Assembly (NCBI GenBank): GCA_905116865.2 | Contig: CAJHNH020000803.1 | Coordinates: 143,501 to 207,500 of the forward strand | DNA from: Candidula unifasciata | Taxonomy: Eukaryota > Mollusca > Gastropoda > Stylommatophora > Geomitridae | Direction of reading: 5' to 3' | DNA: 64,000 nucleotides | Part shown: piece after piece, positions 22,716 through 36,139 of the stretch | Numbering within the stretch: position 1 is the first letter of the stretch | Layout: each line of letters starts with the position of its first letter | Made by a program: the position numbers and the translations under genes | Notes under the pieces: generated by a model | Told to the model about the DNA's origin: nothing | Seen by the model: the letters and a program-made list of their open reading frames with translations, nothing else | Database searches by the model: none

Positions 22716-23030
22716 TTACTTACTACTCACTATTCCCAGGGTTGTCTTTTTTTGCCAAGAATATTTCACCAGGAAAGTTAATTTTGTCTGTGAGGTTATA
22801 AGGCAAGATACAATACTGAAAAATGGGACAGAATTTTGTCAGTATTTCACAAGTCATATGAACTTTTTATGGCTTTCATTATGTATTTTTAAGTGTAGTT
22901 TTATACTTTTTATAGTTCATGATTTCAAAATGATGCCTTTGAATGGGATGCCTATTTGGCTGCTTATTTTATACAAGAGTTAACTGTTTTTCATACTCCT
23001 TCATCATTTTTTATACTTGTGATAGCAATT

Positions 23031-25039
<2,009 letters not shown>

Positions 25040-25356
25040 GCAACCATGCCTATATAACAGCTTTGCTACTGGCTGTAACTGCAAAGTGTGTCGACATTTT
25101 GTGGGGTTTGACTCTGTAGAAAAAAAAAAAAAAATCTTAAATATTATAAGGTGTTTTTTTTTTTAAGTTCATATTATAAGACATCATATTGCTGCTCTAC
25201 GGCTAAGTCAACAAAAGCATTTTTATCATGGTTAAAGGGAAAGAAAGCAGTTAACTTTTGTTCCCTTTGTATTTATTGATTCATTCCCTTACTTTGGAAA
25301 ATTATTCACGCATAAAAGTGATTAAAATATGAATTATGTGAGTAGAAAATTAAAGT
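25040..25356 (+). repeat. Repeat E, copy 2
   Basis: ATATAACAGCTTTGCTACTG, then TTTTTATCATGGTTAAAGGG and AAAGAAAGCAGTTAACTTTT align with 17970-18600. Repeat A follows directly. Confidence 0.55.
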
Positions 25357-25648
25357 CTTTCTTCTTCTTCTTCTTTGCGTTCACCAGCTGTACACTGGCG
25401 GAAAGTTCTGGTTGCTCGTCCACTACTGAACTGCAGTCCTGCTCCAGAACCTGAGTGTTTGTGCATCAGTTTTACAGATCTCATTCTCTTGAATACAGAC
25501 TGTTGGTTCCTTGCCTCTCCGGCAGATGCACTCCGACTTCAAAGGAAGCTCCCCAATTAGTCGACTCTTACGACATGCTTTTGAGGAGGCAGTGGGTCTA
25601 TTCTTGTTTTACCCACAATGGGGCCCCGGAACCCACACGGGGGATTAA
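25357..25648 (-). repeat. Repeat A, best-preserved copy
   Basis: Complete order: (TTC)n, TTCACCAGCTGTACACTGGC, GAAAGTTCTGGTTGCTCGTC, CCAGAACCTGAGTGTTTGTG, TTTTACAGATCTCATTCTCT, GGCAGATGCACTCCGACTTC, AATTAGTCGACTCTTACGAC, ending GCCCCGGAACCCACACGGG. It can serve as the reference copy in this window. Confidence 0.85.
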
Positions 25649-26229
25649 AGTCTTTAATTTCTCATTAGTTGTAGGAAAATTTTTTGGGAATTGAGACACT
25701 TTAATTTTTTAAAATGCAAATCTGTCATAGTTTACAATTTGTGTACTGAAAATTTGCTTCTGTACACAGTTTGTGCATATACATTTTCAGGTGTGTGTAT
25801 ATATATATACACTTTGAGGTTTCAATCAAATGTCAAAACTTTTCCACATATAGCAGCTATTCTGTTATGACAAATATTGTTGTTTTAATTCACTTTCAGA
25901 ATTTATAGCTGTCTAACTGCCCTGATCTTGGGCATTTTTTCAAAGACAAAAATGCTTTTGTAAATTGCTTTATAATTATCATTCTTGACAGCTTGACTGA
26001 TTATTAATTTTGTCATTTAATTAAATTCTGATTCTCTGCAAATATAACTGATTATCTGTAAAAATTTTGTTATTTGAAGGAATAAGGAATTAAATGTTTA
26101 CAATTTTACCCTGCTAAATAATCTCTGAGTTTTGTACTGTTTCTTTTATGCGTAAAATTGTTTTTTTGACTTTTTTTTCGGGGAGTCGGGGGTGGGACGA
26201 CTTTGGGAGCAAGTGCACAGTGCGGAGGC
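25649..26229. other. AT-rich intergenic DNA, nothing seen
   Basis: Short (TA)n at 25797-25810; no coding or repeat signal otherwise. Confidence 0.45.
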
Positions 26230-26423
26230 ACAAAGAGATCATTGCGGTCTGAGGAGAAAGGCACTGCCAGGAGTTACCAGGCGATCTCACCTACGTTTAA
26301 CAGGAAAGGTGAAATTAATAATTAATTATAAAACAGGTTACTGGTGCCATTGGAATTGGAACTCTTTTGTTTGATGCTGAATATTGTTGTTTGGCTGCTT
26401 ATGAGAGTGTCCCGAGTAGCTGC
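26230..26423 (+). repeat. Repeat D
   Basis: GGTTACTGGTGCCATTGGAA, then GAGAGTGTCCCGAGTAGCTG match 56495-56585 (TGTTACTGGTATCGTCGGAA, GGAAGTGTCCCGAGTACTG). The repeat abuts the 17-bp minisatellite. Upstream words (RLWEQVHSAEAQRDH) look like a LINE C terminus, so repeat D may be a LINE 3' end. Confidence 0.6.
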
Positions 26424-27541
26424 ATACAGCTATACACGTTATACAGCTATACACGTTATACAGCTATACACGTTATACAGCTATACACGTTATACAGCTA
26501 TACACGTTATACAGCTATACACGTTATACAGCTATACAGGTTATACAGCTATACAGGTTATACAGCTATACAGGTTATACAGCTATACACGTTATACAGC
26601 TATACACGTTATACAGCTATACACGTTATACAGCTATACACGTTATACAGCTATACACGTTATACAGCTATACACGTTATACAGCTATACACGTTATACA
26701 GCTATACACGTTATACAGCTATACACGTTATACAGCTATACACGTTATACAGCTATATACAGCTATTATACAGCTATACACGTTATACAGCTATACAGGT
26801 TATACAGCTATACAGGTTATACAGCTATACACGTTATTACAGCTATACAGTTATACAGCTATACAAGTTTATACAGCTATACAGGTTATACAGCTATACA
26901 CGTTATACAGCTATACACGTTATACAGCTATACACGTTATACAGCACGTTATACAGCTATACACGTTATACAGCTATACACGTTATACAGCTATACACGT
27001 TATACAGCTATACACGTTATACAGCTATACACGTTATACAGCTATACACGTTATACAGCTATACACGTTATACAGCTATGCACGTTATACAGCTATACAG
27101 GTTATACAGCTATACAGGTTATACAGCTATACACGTTATACAGCTATGCACGTTATATACAGCTATGCACGTTACAGCTATGCACGTTATACAGCTATGC
27201 ACGTTATACAGCTATACAGGTTATACAGCTATGCACGTTATACAGCTATATATACACATAACACGTTTATACACAGCTATACACGTTATACAGCTATACA
27301 CGTTATACAGCTATACACGTTATACAGCTATACACGTTATACAGCTATGCACGTTATACAGCTATGCACGTTATACAGCTATGCACGTTATACAGCTATG
27401 CACGTTATACAGCTATGCACGTTATACAGCTATGCACGTTATACAGCTATACAGGTTATACAGCTATACAGGTTATACAGCTATACACGTTATACAGCTA
27501 TACACGTTATACAGCTATACACGTTATACAGCTATACAGGT
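26424..27541 (+). repeat. 17-bp minisatellite, about 65 copies
   Basis: The unit is ATACAGCTATACACGTT. Variants CAGGTT (C to G) and ATGCAC (A to G) occur in runs of adjacent copies, which indicates spread by local duplication. A few copies are shortened or longer (26755-26875, 26935-26950, 27150-27185, 27240-27280). Because 17 is not a multiple of 3 and the unit has no stop in these phases, frames of 132-414 codons appear, cycling as a 17-residue Tyr/Leu/Ile/Thr-rich repeat. I do not regard them as genes. Confidence 0.95.
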
Positions 27542-27999
27542 TGAAAAAAAAACAAAGACTGGACAAAACAGTAGTGTTTCAGGACGTACTACCAGACATG
27601 CCGTGTATTAGATTTGAGTTTGAAACTTTTTAAATGATAATCATAGGCAAACAGAAGAAATGAACCCAGTGAGATATCTCACGAAACGATGTCTAATTCA
27701 GACAAGAAGTAGTACTAGTAAATTTCACAATATAACCATAACAGATGAGAAAATTACCACTGCGGTTAGAAAGCCTTCATCAGTGTTTTACAACAAATGT
27801 GCAATGATACGAATGCAAATAAAAATACATAAAAAAGAAAACGTTCAGCCTAATCTGAAGCTTGTCACTGACAAATTAACAAACGTACCACCACATACTG
27901 TGTGTGTGTTGTGTTGTGTGGGTGATATGTGTGTGTGTGTTGTATGTGTATTTTCATAATAATCTCAAGATGTCTCCAGGATTCTAGGACTATCCATAG
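27542..27999. other. Intergenic DNA with a short unassigned frame
   Basis: A 99-codon frame at 27660-27959 ends in GT-repeat DNA and has no recognisable domain; I judge it non-coding. Confidence 0.4.
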
Positions 28000-28280
28000 A
28001 CCAGGAAGAAAAAAAAATATTGACATTCTAAAAGATCTGACCATTAATAAAGAATATGGGTCATAAAAAACATCTGGTCTCGGAAACTAAAAAACAATTC
28101 TTTTCTTCTAACTCAGCCTATCTTGGGGGATCTGAGATTTCATGGGGAGACCCCAGGAACCACAAAATCTCAGTCCCAGAGATGGAGTGAACTAAAAGAA
28201 AAGTGCCTAAAATACTTTGGCCATTTTAAAGATCTTGCTAGATTGTAAAGAACAGCAGTGCAGAGATTGGTAAAAGGGAA
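28000..28280 (+). pseudogene. RTE-like LINE fragment, degraded
   Basis: ATTGACATTCTAAAAGATCTG reads IDILKDL, and CTAAAATACTTTGGCCATTT reads LKYFGHF: the same two words as in the copy at 55415-56000, here separated by unrelated sequence. Confidence 0.55.
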
Positions 28281-28364
28281 CTGGGTGAAACATAGAGATG
28301 GGTACACAACCTAACAGACACTAAATGCTGAATTATGAAACGACATCACAGCACTCTATCACAC

Positions 28365-28520
28365 TCCCATAAGCACTCTGTTCCTATCTTTAGCAGCAAG
28401 CAAAGAGTTCCTATTCCGATGGTACCAGTAACTGTCTGATTGTGTATCCATCTCAGATTCCCTGAGTGTTGAGCAACAGCCAGATCCCCTGGTAACTCCT
28501 CACAGCATCATTCCAAGACT
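28365..28520 (-). repeat. Repeat D, partial
   Basis: The reverse complement contains CAGACAGTTACTGGTACCAT and CGGAATAGGAAC, matching 56485-56525. Confidence 0.55.
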
Positions 28521-28644
28521 GTAATGATCTCCTTGTGCCTCTATGGATTTTGTACTTTATAACATAAAGACAATCTGGCAGGAAAACTGTTTATTTCAGG
28601 CAGGCTGTATGATGGGAGTAACATCCTGAGACAGGACATGCTAC

Positions 28645-28925
28645 ATTATAAGTAAAGTAAAAAGTAAAGATCCCTTTTCATGCCTTTAGGCGAAAAGGGC
28701 AGATGGGAAGACCATCGACACCAGATGGATAATGTGGTCAGCTTTACGCCGGCCATCTTTACTTCCCCAGGACAGCCATCCTTGTACACATTTTAGGCTA
28801 GGTCAACATGCGACACCCGATAAAAATCCACCCAGCCAGCAGTGGGTTTCGATCGTGGTACGTTGGAACTTCGAATTGGACTCACAACGCCTTAGCCACG
28901 GACGCCACTGCTACATAATGAAGAC
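28645..28925 (-). mobile_element. tRNA-derived SINE (family B)
   Basis: On the - strand it starts GCAGTGGCGTCCGTGGCTAA (A box TGGCTAAGGCG), then ACGATCGAAACCCACTGC (B-box-like). The body shares GGAAGTAAAG and AGCTGACCACATTA with the copy at 40470, and both end CTAAAGGCATGAAAAGGG. Confidence 0.75.
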
Positions 28926-29514
28926 CTGTTTTTGCTGGTCAGCTTTGTTATAGTACAATGTATTTCATTAAGTATTTCGAGTTTATCGGCCAATTCGCTT
29001 TATAATTTGTGAAAAAGGTTGGTTTATTATTGACCTGACCTCCGAGGTCACCAGGCTGAAGTTGGTATGGGGAAAATGTTCTTGAAAGTAAAGTTCACCA
29101 GGTAATTACCTTACCCATCAAGCATTTTGATTTATTAAAAAAAGATAGATCTAACACTAATTCATTTAGTATTTTATTGCTCCAGGTGTCAAATAGTTGT
29201 AAGGTTCTGCTTCTTGGTTTTATGACAGCCTCACCTCGAGGGGTACTTGAGAATAATCACTGGAGCTCTAGAATCTGTGCTCCGTGCTTGATATCATCTT
29301 TGGGTGGCAACGTAGAGAGTGGGAAGAGGAGAACACTAGGCATAACATGCAGTTGTAGAGTTTCTTTTATGTTAGCTTTCTATCTTATTTTTCCTCTTGC
29401 AGAGTATGCCTTGAATAGTATGGCATCACAAACGAGTCAGTCTGTGTGCGAATTGGTTCTGTGCTTTTTCTTTAATGAGGTCATATTATCATTATGGATA
29501 CCATAGACAAAAGA

Positions 29515-29790
29515 AGAATAAATAGACATTTTAAATGATCTGATCATAAAGGAAGATCAGCTAAAAAAAACAGCATCATTGAAAGCTGAAATACTTTGGT
29601 CATATCAAGCACCACGGCAGAGTGGGAAAAAAAAAAAATAGGAGGCATGGAACAGGATAATGGGGGAGGGGGGCAGAGGCTGACTAACACGAAGATGGGC
29701 ATGGGATATAAGTGAGCTGGTGAGATGTTTCTTTTATGCAGACCCTGATAAGAGCGATATTCTGTAAAGGACCTGCTAGATGATAATCTA
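29515..29790 (+). pseudogene. RTE-like LINE 3' fragment
   Basis: IDILNDLIIKEDQLKKTAS, then AAATACTTTGGTCATATCAA (KYFGHIK in the parent), GGCAGAGGCTGACTAACACG and GGGCATGGGATATAAGTG match the C-terminal end at 63265-63480. Frameshifts throughout. Confidence 0.65.
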
Positions 29791-30339
29791 ACACCATATG
29801 TACACATTCATCTGACGTGAGATATGGGGGGGGGGGGGGGAATTTTCCTTCACATATTTTTAGAATTTGATACCCTTGAAATACTGTGTTGTGACCTGGT
29901 CCATGACTCACGTCTGTTAAAAGCTGCCACAGGAAATATACATGGTCTCAGAACTGCTATACAAAGTTTGCTGGCGTACAGATGCAGACGTACATATTTA
30001 CACTAGCAGACATTGCAAACTGAACAAACATACAATTAGAAAAATGAAGTTATCCCACGGCGCTTCACTGCTAAAAAAATAAGTTACTGAAATGAAGAAT
30101 TGTCAGTTTTGACATTCACAATCTGTAATTTAATGACTGCACTTAAAAAAGCCTAAGCATTCAACCCCAAGTCAATTGACAGCCATTGATACGTTTTGAG
30201 GCTACTAATAAAAATATCTGGATAAATATGCATTTTTTCCCCCTTCTTTTGTTCGCTTGAAATAAGTTGTCTATATCAGCAATTATCTTGTATAAATTTC
30301 ACTGTCAGTTCATTCAGTGGTCCATAGAGTTTACGTTCC

Positions 30340-31060
30340 ACTGTTCTTTCTGGCCAAAAGGTTTACCTTAATGTGTTAAATTCAGTACAGTCCTGGAGTA
30401 CATGCTCTGCTGTCTGTTGCACCTTTCCACAGGTGCACATGGCTGATACGCCTATCTTGAATTTTGTGTACATGTGGTTACGTAATCGGTTGTGCCCTGT
30501 TCTGAGGCGGAAGATAATGACTTGTTCTGGTCTGTTCATAATAAAATAGTCGTCTTGTGCTGGGGCTGGTGGTTTCCTGATCGATTTAATGATTTTATTT
30601 TGGTGGTATGACTAGTACATCTGGCTTCACTTCTGTCGCACCTTCCCCTGCCAGTTGATCAGCTTTCTCATTTCCAGGCACTCTACAATGAGACGGTATC
30701 CACTGCATTATAACTCTTTGGTGAAGGCAGAGTTGTGTCAGCAGTGTTTGCAATTCTGGTAGTTTCCTAGACTGCTTCAAGTACTGATTCAGCATCTGTC
30801 AGCATTACCACATACTGTGAGCCAAGATTGGTATTTAGCCATTTGTTGCCATCTTGATAGCTTGAGTTTCTGCATCATAGTTACGGCAGTACTTCCCGGT
30901 TGGTACGCTGGACTTATCACCATCTGGGAATTCTATGTACACTCCAGCACCACCATTTCTTTGTGCGGACCCATCTGTACAGACAATTTTTTTTTTTTTT
31001 TTAAACAGGAAAGCGCCATTCGACAATAATTTTTTTTTAAACAATATACTTATCACGGTC
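30340..31060 (-). pseudogene. LINE RNase H region (Jockey/I-like), second family
   Basis: On the - strand it begins with VCTDGSAQRNGGAGVYIEF (first catalytic Asp kept), then NYDAETQAIKMA (Glu), MLTDAESVLEAV (Asp), WIPSHCRVPGNEKADQLAG (last Asp) and the downstream VIIFRLRTGHNRLRNHMY and CTCGKVQQTAEHVL motifs. All four active-site acids are visible, but frames are broken (near 30795-30835) and a T-rich insert lies at 30985-31045. The RT domain is missing. It differs clearly from the copy at 10523-12487. Confidence 0.8.
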
Positions 31061-31264
31061 AGACATTGCAAAGTGTACAAGTACTATGAATACAAAATTG
31101 GAACACAAAATTGTTATCAAGGCTGTTTTAATGCTGGCATAAACAATAGGGTCACAAACATTTCCAATGATCAAATTTGATTGTCTCTAAGTTAAAAATA
31201 AAAATACAAAATCAGTAAAAGTTTTCTATTAACCTGAATATAATAAAAAATAAAACGTCAAAAA

Positions 31265-31450
31265 AGACAATCTCGTGACTTTTCTCCCTCACTTTGCTCC
31301 ATTACAATGTACTCTAGTTCTCATGACATGACCAAAGAATGTAGATCGTCTCCTTCTGATGTGGAAAATCTGTTCTCTTTGAAAGTCAATTTCTCTCAAG
31401 ACAATATCCAGAGTGTTATCATTCATCTATAAAGCCATGTCTCAGCTGCC
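31265..31450 (-). pseudogene. RTE-like RT fragment
   Basis: On the - strand: NDNTLDIVLREIDFQREQ, then HIRRRRSTFFGHVMRTRV, which corresponds to the RKRQxxFxGHVMRR word of RTE C termini. A related arrangement is seen at 59100-59780. Confidence 0.6.
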
Positions 31451-31518
31451 TCCACATAAATTTTCACCAATCAACTAACCTTCAGTTCAGTTACTAACAA
31501 GCTCTTGATAACATTATG

Positions 31519-32135
31519 TTATTAGTGTGTGTTAAAATTACGAACAACATCTAACATCGAGAAAAATACAAACTAATTTTAAAATTCTAATCCACGTTGA
31601 CTGTTGCCATTTTCATTTGCTTATATCATAAGGGATGGCTGGTACTGTCCTCAACTCAGCAGTCAGCAAGAAATGTTACAGGGTAGACTTTTAGCAAGGG
31701 CCTCCTAAAAACCTGATGATGGTAATTCTATCTATACACAATCTTGCTTTTCAGTCATTTCTGACACAGATGGTCTTCCATGCCAAGATTCTCAGTCAGT
31801 ACAAAATTCTCTTCTATCTACCTCTTTTTCCTGTAACTATCATGATGCAGTCCAGCTCTTCTCATTTAACCTTCCATGATTCACTTTCATATATCAGAAC
31901 TGGAAGTATACAGCTCTTTAGATTATAATTAGTGTGTAAAATTTAAAATTAAAATTACGAACAACATCTAACATCAAAAAAGATAAAAATAGTCATAAAA
32001 ATTACATCCTCATTAACTGTAACTGTTTTTATCCACTTGTCATCTCATCGGAATGTTGGTATTATCCTCAACTCGGTCACCGTCAGCAAAAATGTTACAG
32101 GGCAGACTTTTAGCATCAAAGGCACCTATTGCTGC
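31519..32135 (+). repeat. Repeat F, two direct copies
   Basis: 31519-31712 and 31927-32135 share TTACGAACAACATCTAACATC, CCTCAACTC and ATGTTACAGGGYAGACTTTT in the same order (about 200 bp each). Between them lies a short RTE-like piece (31720-31925). Confidence 0.65.
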
Positions 32136-33585
32136 AGCACTAAACACTGACAAAAAGGAAATACTATATTTAATTTAGCATTCAAAGACAACAACAATAG
32201 TGGTGCAATTTAGCATCGGATGAGGCAAATAGAAATGGGAGTGGGTGCACTGAAACTATGTGTTTTATAGACTGATGGTTTAGGAATGAAGCAAATCTGA
32301 TTCCAAATATCATGCCCACAAACAGAGCGGCCACTTGGGCACATCAGAAATAGAGCAACAGGCAGATTCTACAATTGAGGAAGAAACTAAAAGGCAAAGA
32401 CAAAAACTGCTCACACAAGAGGGTTTCTAAACTTTGTAATAAGGAGAGTACTATGCTTTTGTTTGTTATTCATATTAGGCTAGGTTTTTATTTGTAAACT
32501 ACTCCTACTTTACTTTTAAAAACTTATTTAAACTTCCTGTCTGCTGTCTACATTTGACTCTCTAGCCTAAAACTGACTAGTTTATTTTATTCAAAATTCA
32601 TAGGATGGAATTATATAGAAAATAAAGTTTGAAGGAATACTATAACAATTTCTAAGGATGTAATTAGCTAAATGTTAACACAGCTATAATTAACTAGAAT
32701 ACTATAACAAATTCTAAGATTGGAATTAGCTAAAATATTATAAATTCTTATGATAGATTATAGGCACGGAGCTAGCTAGAATAATGCTACAAATTGTTCG
32801 GGTGAAATTAACTTGAATTTTACATCAAAAACCACAAACAGAATTAACAGCTAGAATTGGGTTTCAAATTCTTGCGGTGACACTAAATAAACAAATCTGG
32901 GGTGGAATTAGATTGTTCTGCTCTAGTCAGTTCTTATTGCATAGTTATGAAATTAGCTACAATGCTACATAAATTCTCAGAATATGTTAGAAGTTTACAA
33001 AAAACAAATTCTAAAGATCACATTAGCTAGAAAACTAAACTAGACCAAAGCAAATACAAAGGATGAGATTTGCATACTGAAACGAAAGTTTTATGAAAGA
33101 ATGCTATAATAAAGTGGCATAATATTAAAATTAACGAGAACACTATAACATTTAAAGACACTGGAATCTAACTGGAATATAACCAATTTCTTGGAAAGAA
33201 GAAGCTAAGGTACCACCTGTCTGAAACTGACAAAATTAAGTAAAAATATGTAGTGGGAAAAGAGTGTGAAAAGAACATTTGGGGTGTGTACATGTGGAAT
33301 GAGACAAGACAATTTACCTACATGGCTTCTGATATCTGCACAGGAACACCAAGCACCTAGTTTTCACTAGAAGTGAAAGGGGGTTGTTTCTGTTAACAAA
33401 TAAATAAATGGATTAAAAAAGCTACAAGACTTTTTTTTAATTATGCATTTTCTGCACAACTGTGGCTTGCTGCAGCAGATGTGTGTGTCGCCAATAGCAT
33501 CTTTATACTGTACATAGTAAAAATCCTGCTCCATGGAGATGTGAACTGTAGACCTTTGGATCCACAGGTGAGCATCTAACTGTTA
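32136..33585. repeat. AT-rich DNA with degenerate tandem motif
   Basis: From about 32620 to 33190 a diverged unit of about 50 bp (AATTAGCTAGAATACTATAAC, AAATTCTAAGGATG) recurs many times. No gene seen. Confidence 0.5.
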
Positions 33586-33720
33586 AGTGGTTGAGGTGAT
33601 AGAGTATTGCGATCTTCCCGCACAGGTTTGAAACTGCTGTTGACGGTTTGGTTATTGTACATCCGAAAGCCATTAGCATTTTTCAGTCACCCATAGTGGA
33701 ATTCAATCCCAGATGCACCA
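33586..33720 (+). mobile_element. Possible tRNA-derived SINE fragment
   Basis: AGTGGTTGAGGTGATAGAGT looks like a diverged A box, and CACAGGTTTGAAACTGC, 34 nt on, like a B box. No body shared with family B is obvious. Confidence 0.4.
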
Positions 33721-33999
33721 AGAACTGTTGAATGCGTTCACTAATTTCTTGGCCACTCAACTGCAAAGTTACTTATTACATATCACTATATACAACTTGG
33801 AACAACATAATTACATTCAACATCCGAAACAAAAATAAACTCCCGGAACGCCTGTTCCATAATTACATTACTGGCCATTAAGACAGGATTTCTTTAACTG
33901 TAAAAAAAAAAAAATGGTACAGTATAACCAGGCTGAAACATTTAGAGGCCCTTCAGCAGTTTAGAATTACAAGTGCTACACTTTGATAGAATGTGATCA

Positions 34000-34379
34000 G
34001 GTTACCCTCCTATAAACAGCCACATATTATGGCGGCCAAAAACAGCGCCTCAGTCACATGTAAATTGCAGACTTCCAGCGACTATACCGCCACTGCCGAC
34101 AGTATCTCCCGAGGCGCGGAGCAGGGATATACTAGATTGCTGGGACTCACCAGCAAAGCTGCAGGAGATGCAGAAGCTGCTGCTCGTAAGTCCCAGCCAT
34201 CTAGTTTTAGCCCAGCTCCACGCCGTAACATACAGCACGGGAGATACTCTCGGCGGTGGCGGTATAGTCGCCGGTCTCGGATTTAAGTCACCAGAAGTCC
34301 GCAATTTACATGTGACTGATGCCATCTCAGGTTGTGTTTTTAGCTGCCATAATATGTGGCGGTTATTCGGAGGATAGCT
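34000..34379. mobile_element. Palindromic MITE, copy 1
   Basis: The whole element is an imperfect palindrome: GCCACATATTATGGC near both ends, CAGTCACATGTAAATTGC at 34051 and its reverse complement at 34299, and a centre near 34175. Flanks TGTGATC (33992-33998 and 34380-34386) look like a target duplication. A sister copy lies at 45753-46125. No ORF, so non-autonomous. Confidence 0.75.
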
Positions 34380-34389
34380 TGTGATCCTG

Positions 34390-36080
34390 TTTTCGCTGTC
34401 CAGATCTCTTACAAATAGACATTCCTGTTAGATTAACTCACAGGGAGTAGGTAACTTTATAACTGTCCATTTCTATTATGTAACTGATGAAGTCTTTCTA
34501 GCCGCAGTGTTTGTGGATAGTTTGTGACTGTGATAATGTGAATTCGGCAAGTTTTAGTTATTTCAGTTGATATATTTTCATAGTACTTTAATAGTATGTA
34601 TTTGTTATGACTTAAGACTTCTGGTCTTGACTTGATAAAATCTTTAGGTTTCATCTGACACACGAAATTGTGGATTTGACAAAAGATGAAATATTCAATT
34701 TATTCAGTATCCTGTGTTTTAAATTTGTATAAGCAAAACTTATAAGGATTAGGATTCTAAACTAATACGCATTAAATTGTAAAAGTCTACATAAGGATAC
34801 CAAAGTAATCTACATATAGGATTGAAAAATAATCTAAGCATTTTAAGATAATCTACATCAGGTATTTAAACTATTAATATGACTATCTTATGTGGGCTTA
34901 ATTTATAAACAGAATATAAACATTTACAATATTAACAGAGTACATAAATTTCAGCTACTGACAGAAATATAAAATACATGAGCTAGGAGCAGGAATATCA
35001 ACATTTCAGCAATTGACAGGGCTATCATAGATTAAGGTTATTAACCCTTTCAGTTCCAAGCAAGAATTTCTTGAACTCTACATTATAAGGATTTGCCAAA
35101 AGTATTTGCGTGGGTCTGAACTGGTTACAACAACACCATTATGGGATCAAAGAAATTAGGAACAGAATGTTACAGATGAAAGAGGCAGCAAAGAACTTAT
35201 AAAATATTAAGGGGGGGGGGGGGGGGTCAATATGGCCATGATAAACATTATTGGCCTGGGGGTAGATTTTGGAAGATGACAAGAAGTTAACCTCTGCGAA
35301 GGTGAACACAAGATGAAAACACTGGCTAGGAGCAAACAAAAATGGCTGCAGAACTGTCTAGAGATCTTTGGGTTTGTCGTGAGAGAGCAAGGTTTTAAAA
35401 CAAAAATGATGATGACAAAGACACACAGGCCCCAATAAATGCATGGTGATTTGCTTGGAGCTAAATAATATATACAGATTTTTAATAAGTACTGTAAGAT
35501 TCTAATGGGAAACTTAGTATATAGTTTTTTAAAAAGTAGTCAGTCACAACATGCATACATGAAACAATTTTGTACATTGTATAAGCATTAAACAACCATC
35601 CCCTTTGGCATATTCTGAGATTCAGTCATGTTTTTGCATATGCTTCAAGGTTGGTGTGATGTTAGGCAAAAATTGTAAAGCCAGACTGAAACAACATGCT
35701 TTAAATTTTGTTAGAGAACACTAAAAAAATCTGGCTACTTGTATGGTCACAATCATTGCATATTTAATTTCTTTGAAAATCTGATGCAATGGTGATTTAT
35801 TTATAGTTGGCTTTCCATTACCAACTCTGCATCTGCTGCAAAATCTATCAATGCAAGCATAATTTAAATCTAAAAATCAGACAAAGAAACTATTTGACAT
35901 ATAGTCCCCATCAAGCACCCCTTTTTATGTATATTTTATGCTAGTATGATAAGATGGCTTCTTCTATATCTCTAGTTGTGCATGTATTATAACAGTGAAT
36001 AATATTCTTACATTATCACAGTAGGGCATTCATTCTTATATTCTAAATTTCCACAGATCTTTTTACTGTGATCTACATAC
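34390..36080. other. Gap between the convergent genes, nothing coding
   Basis: AT-rich sequence with one poly-G run (35211-35226). This includes the expected 3' flank of the Nanos-like gene. Confidence 0.5.
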
Positions 36081-36086
36081 TTTAAT
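36081..36086 (-). terminator. Candidate polyadenylation signal (ATTAAA), Nanos-like gene
   Basis: ATTAAA on the - strand about 55 nt after the stop codon. A canonical AATAAA lies further on at 35801-35796. Either could be used; neither is proven. Confidence 0.3.
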
Positions 36087-36139
36087 GAAAAAAAAAAGGT
36101 TTCTTAAACCACATTTAACAAAATGTTTTTAAACCATGC

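Noticed and set aside
26344..27633. Frames of 305, 414 and 132 codons, Tyr/Leu/Ile-rich
   Set aside because: They are created by the 17-bp minisatellite; three phases are open at once and no unique domain is attached.
27660..27959. 99-codon frame, Lys/Thr-rich
   Set aside because: No domain, no splice or promoter context, ends in GT-repeat DNA.
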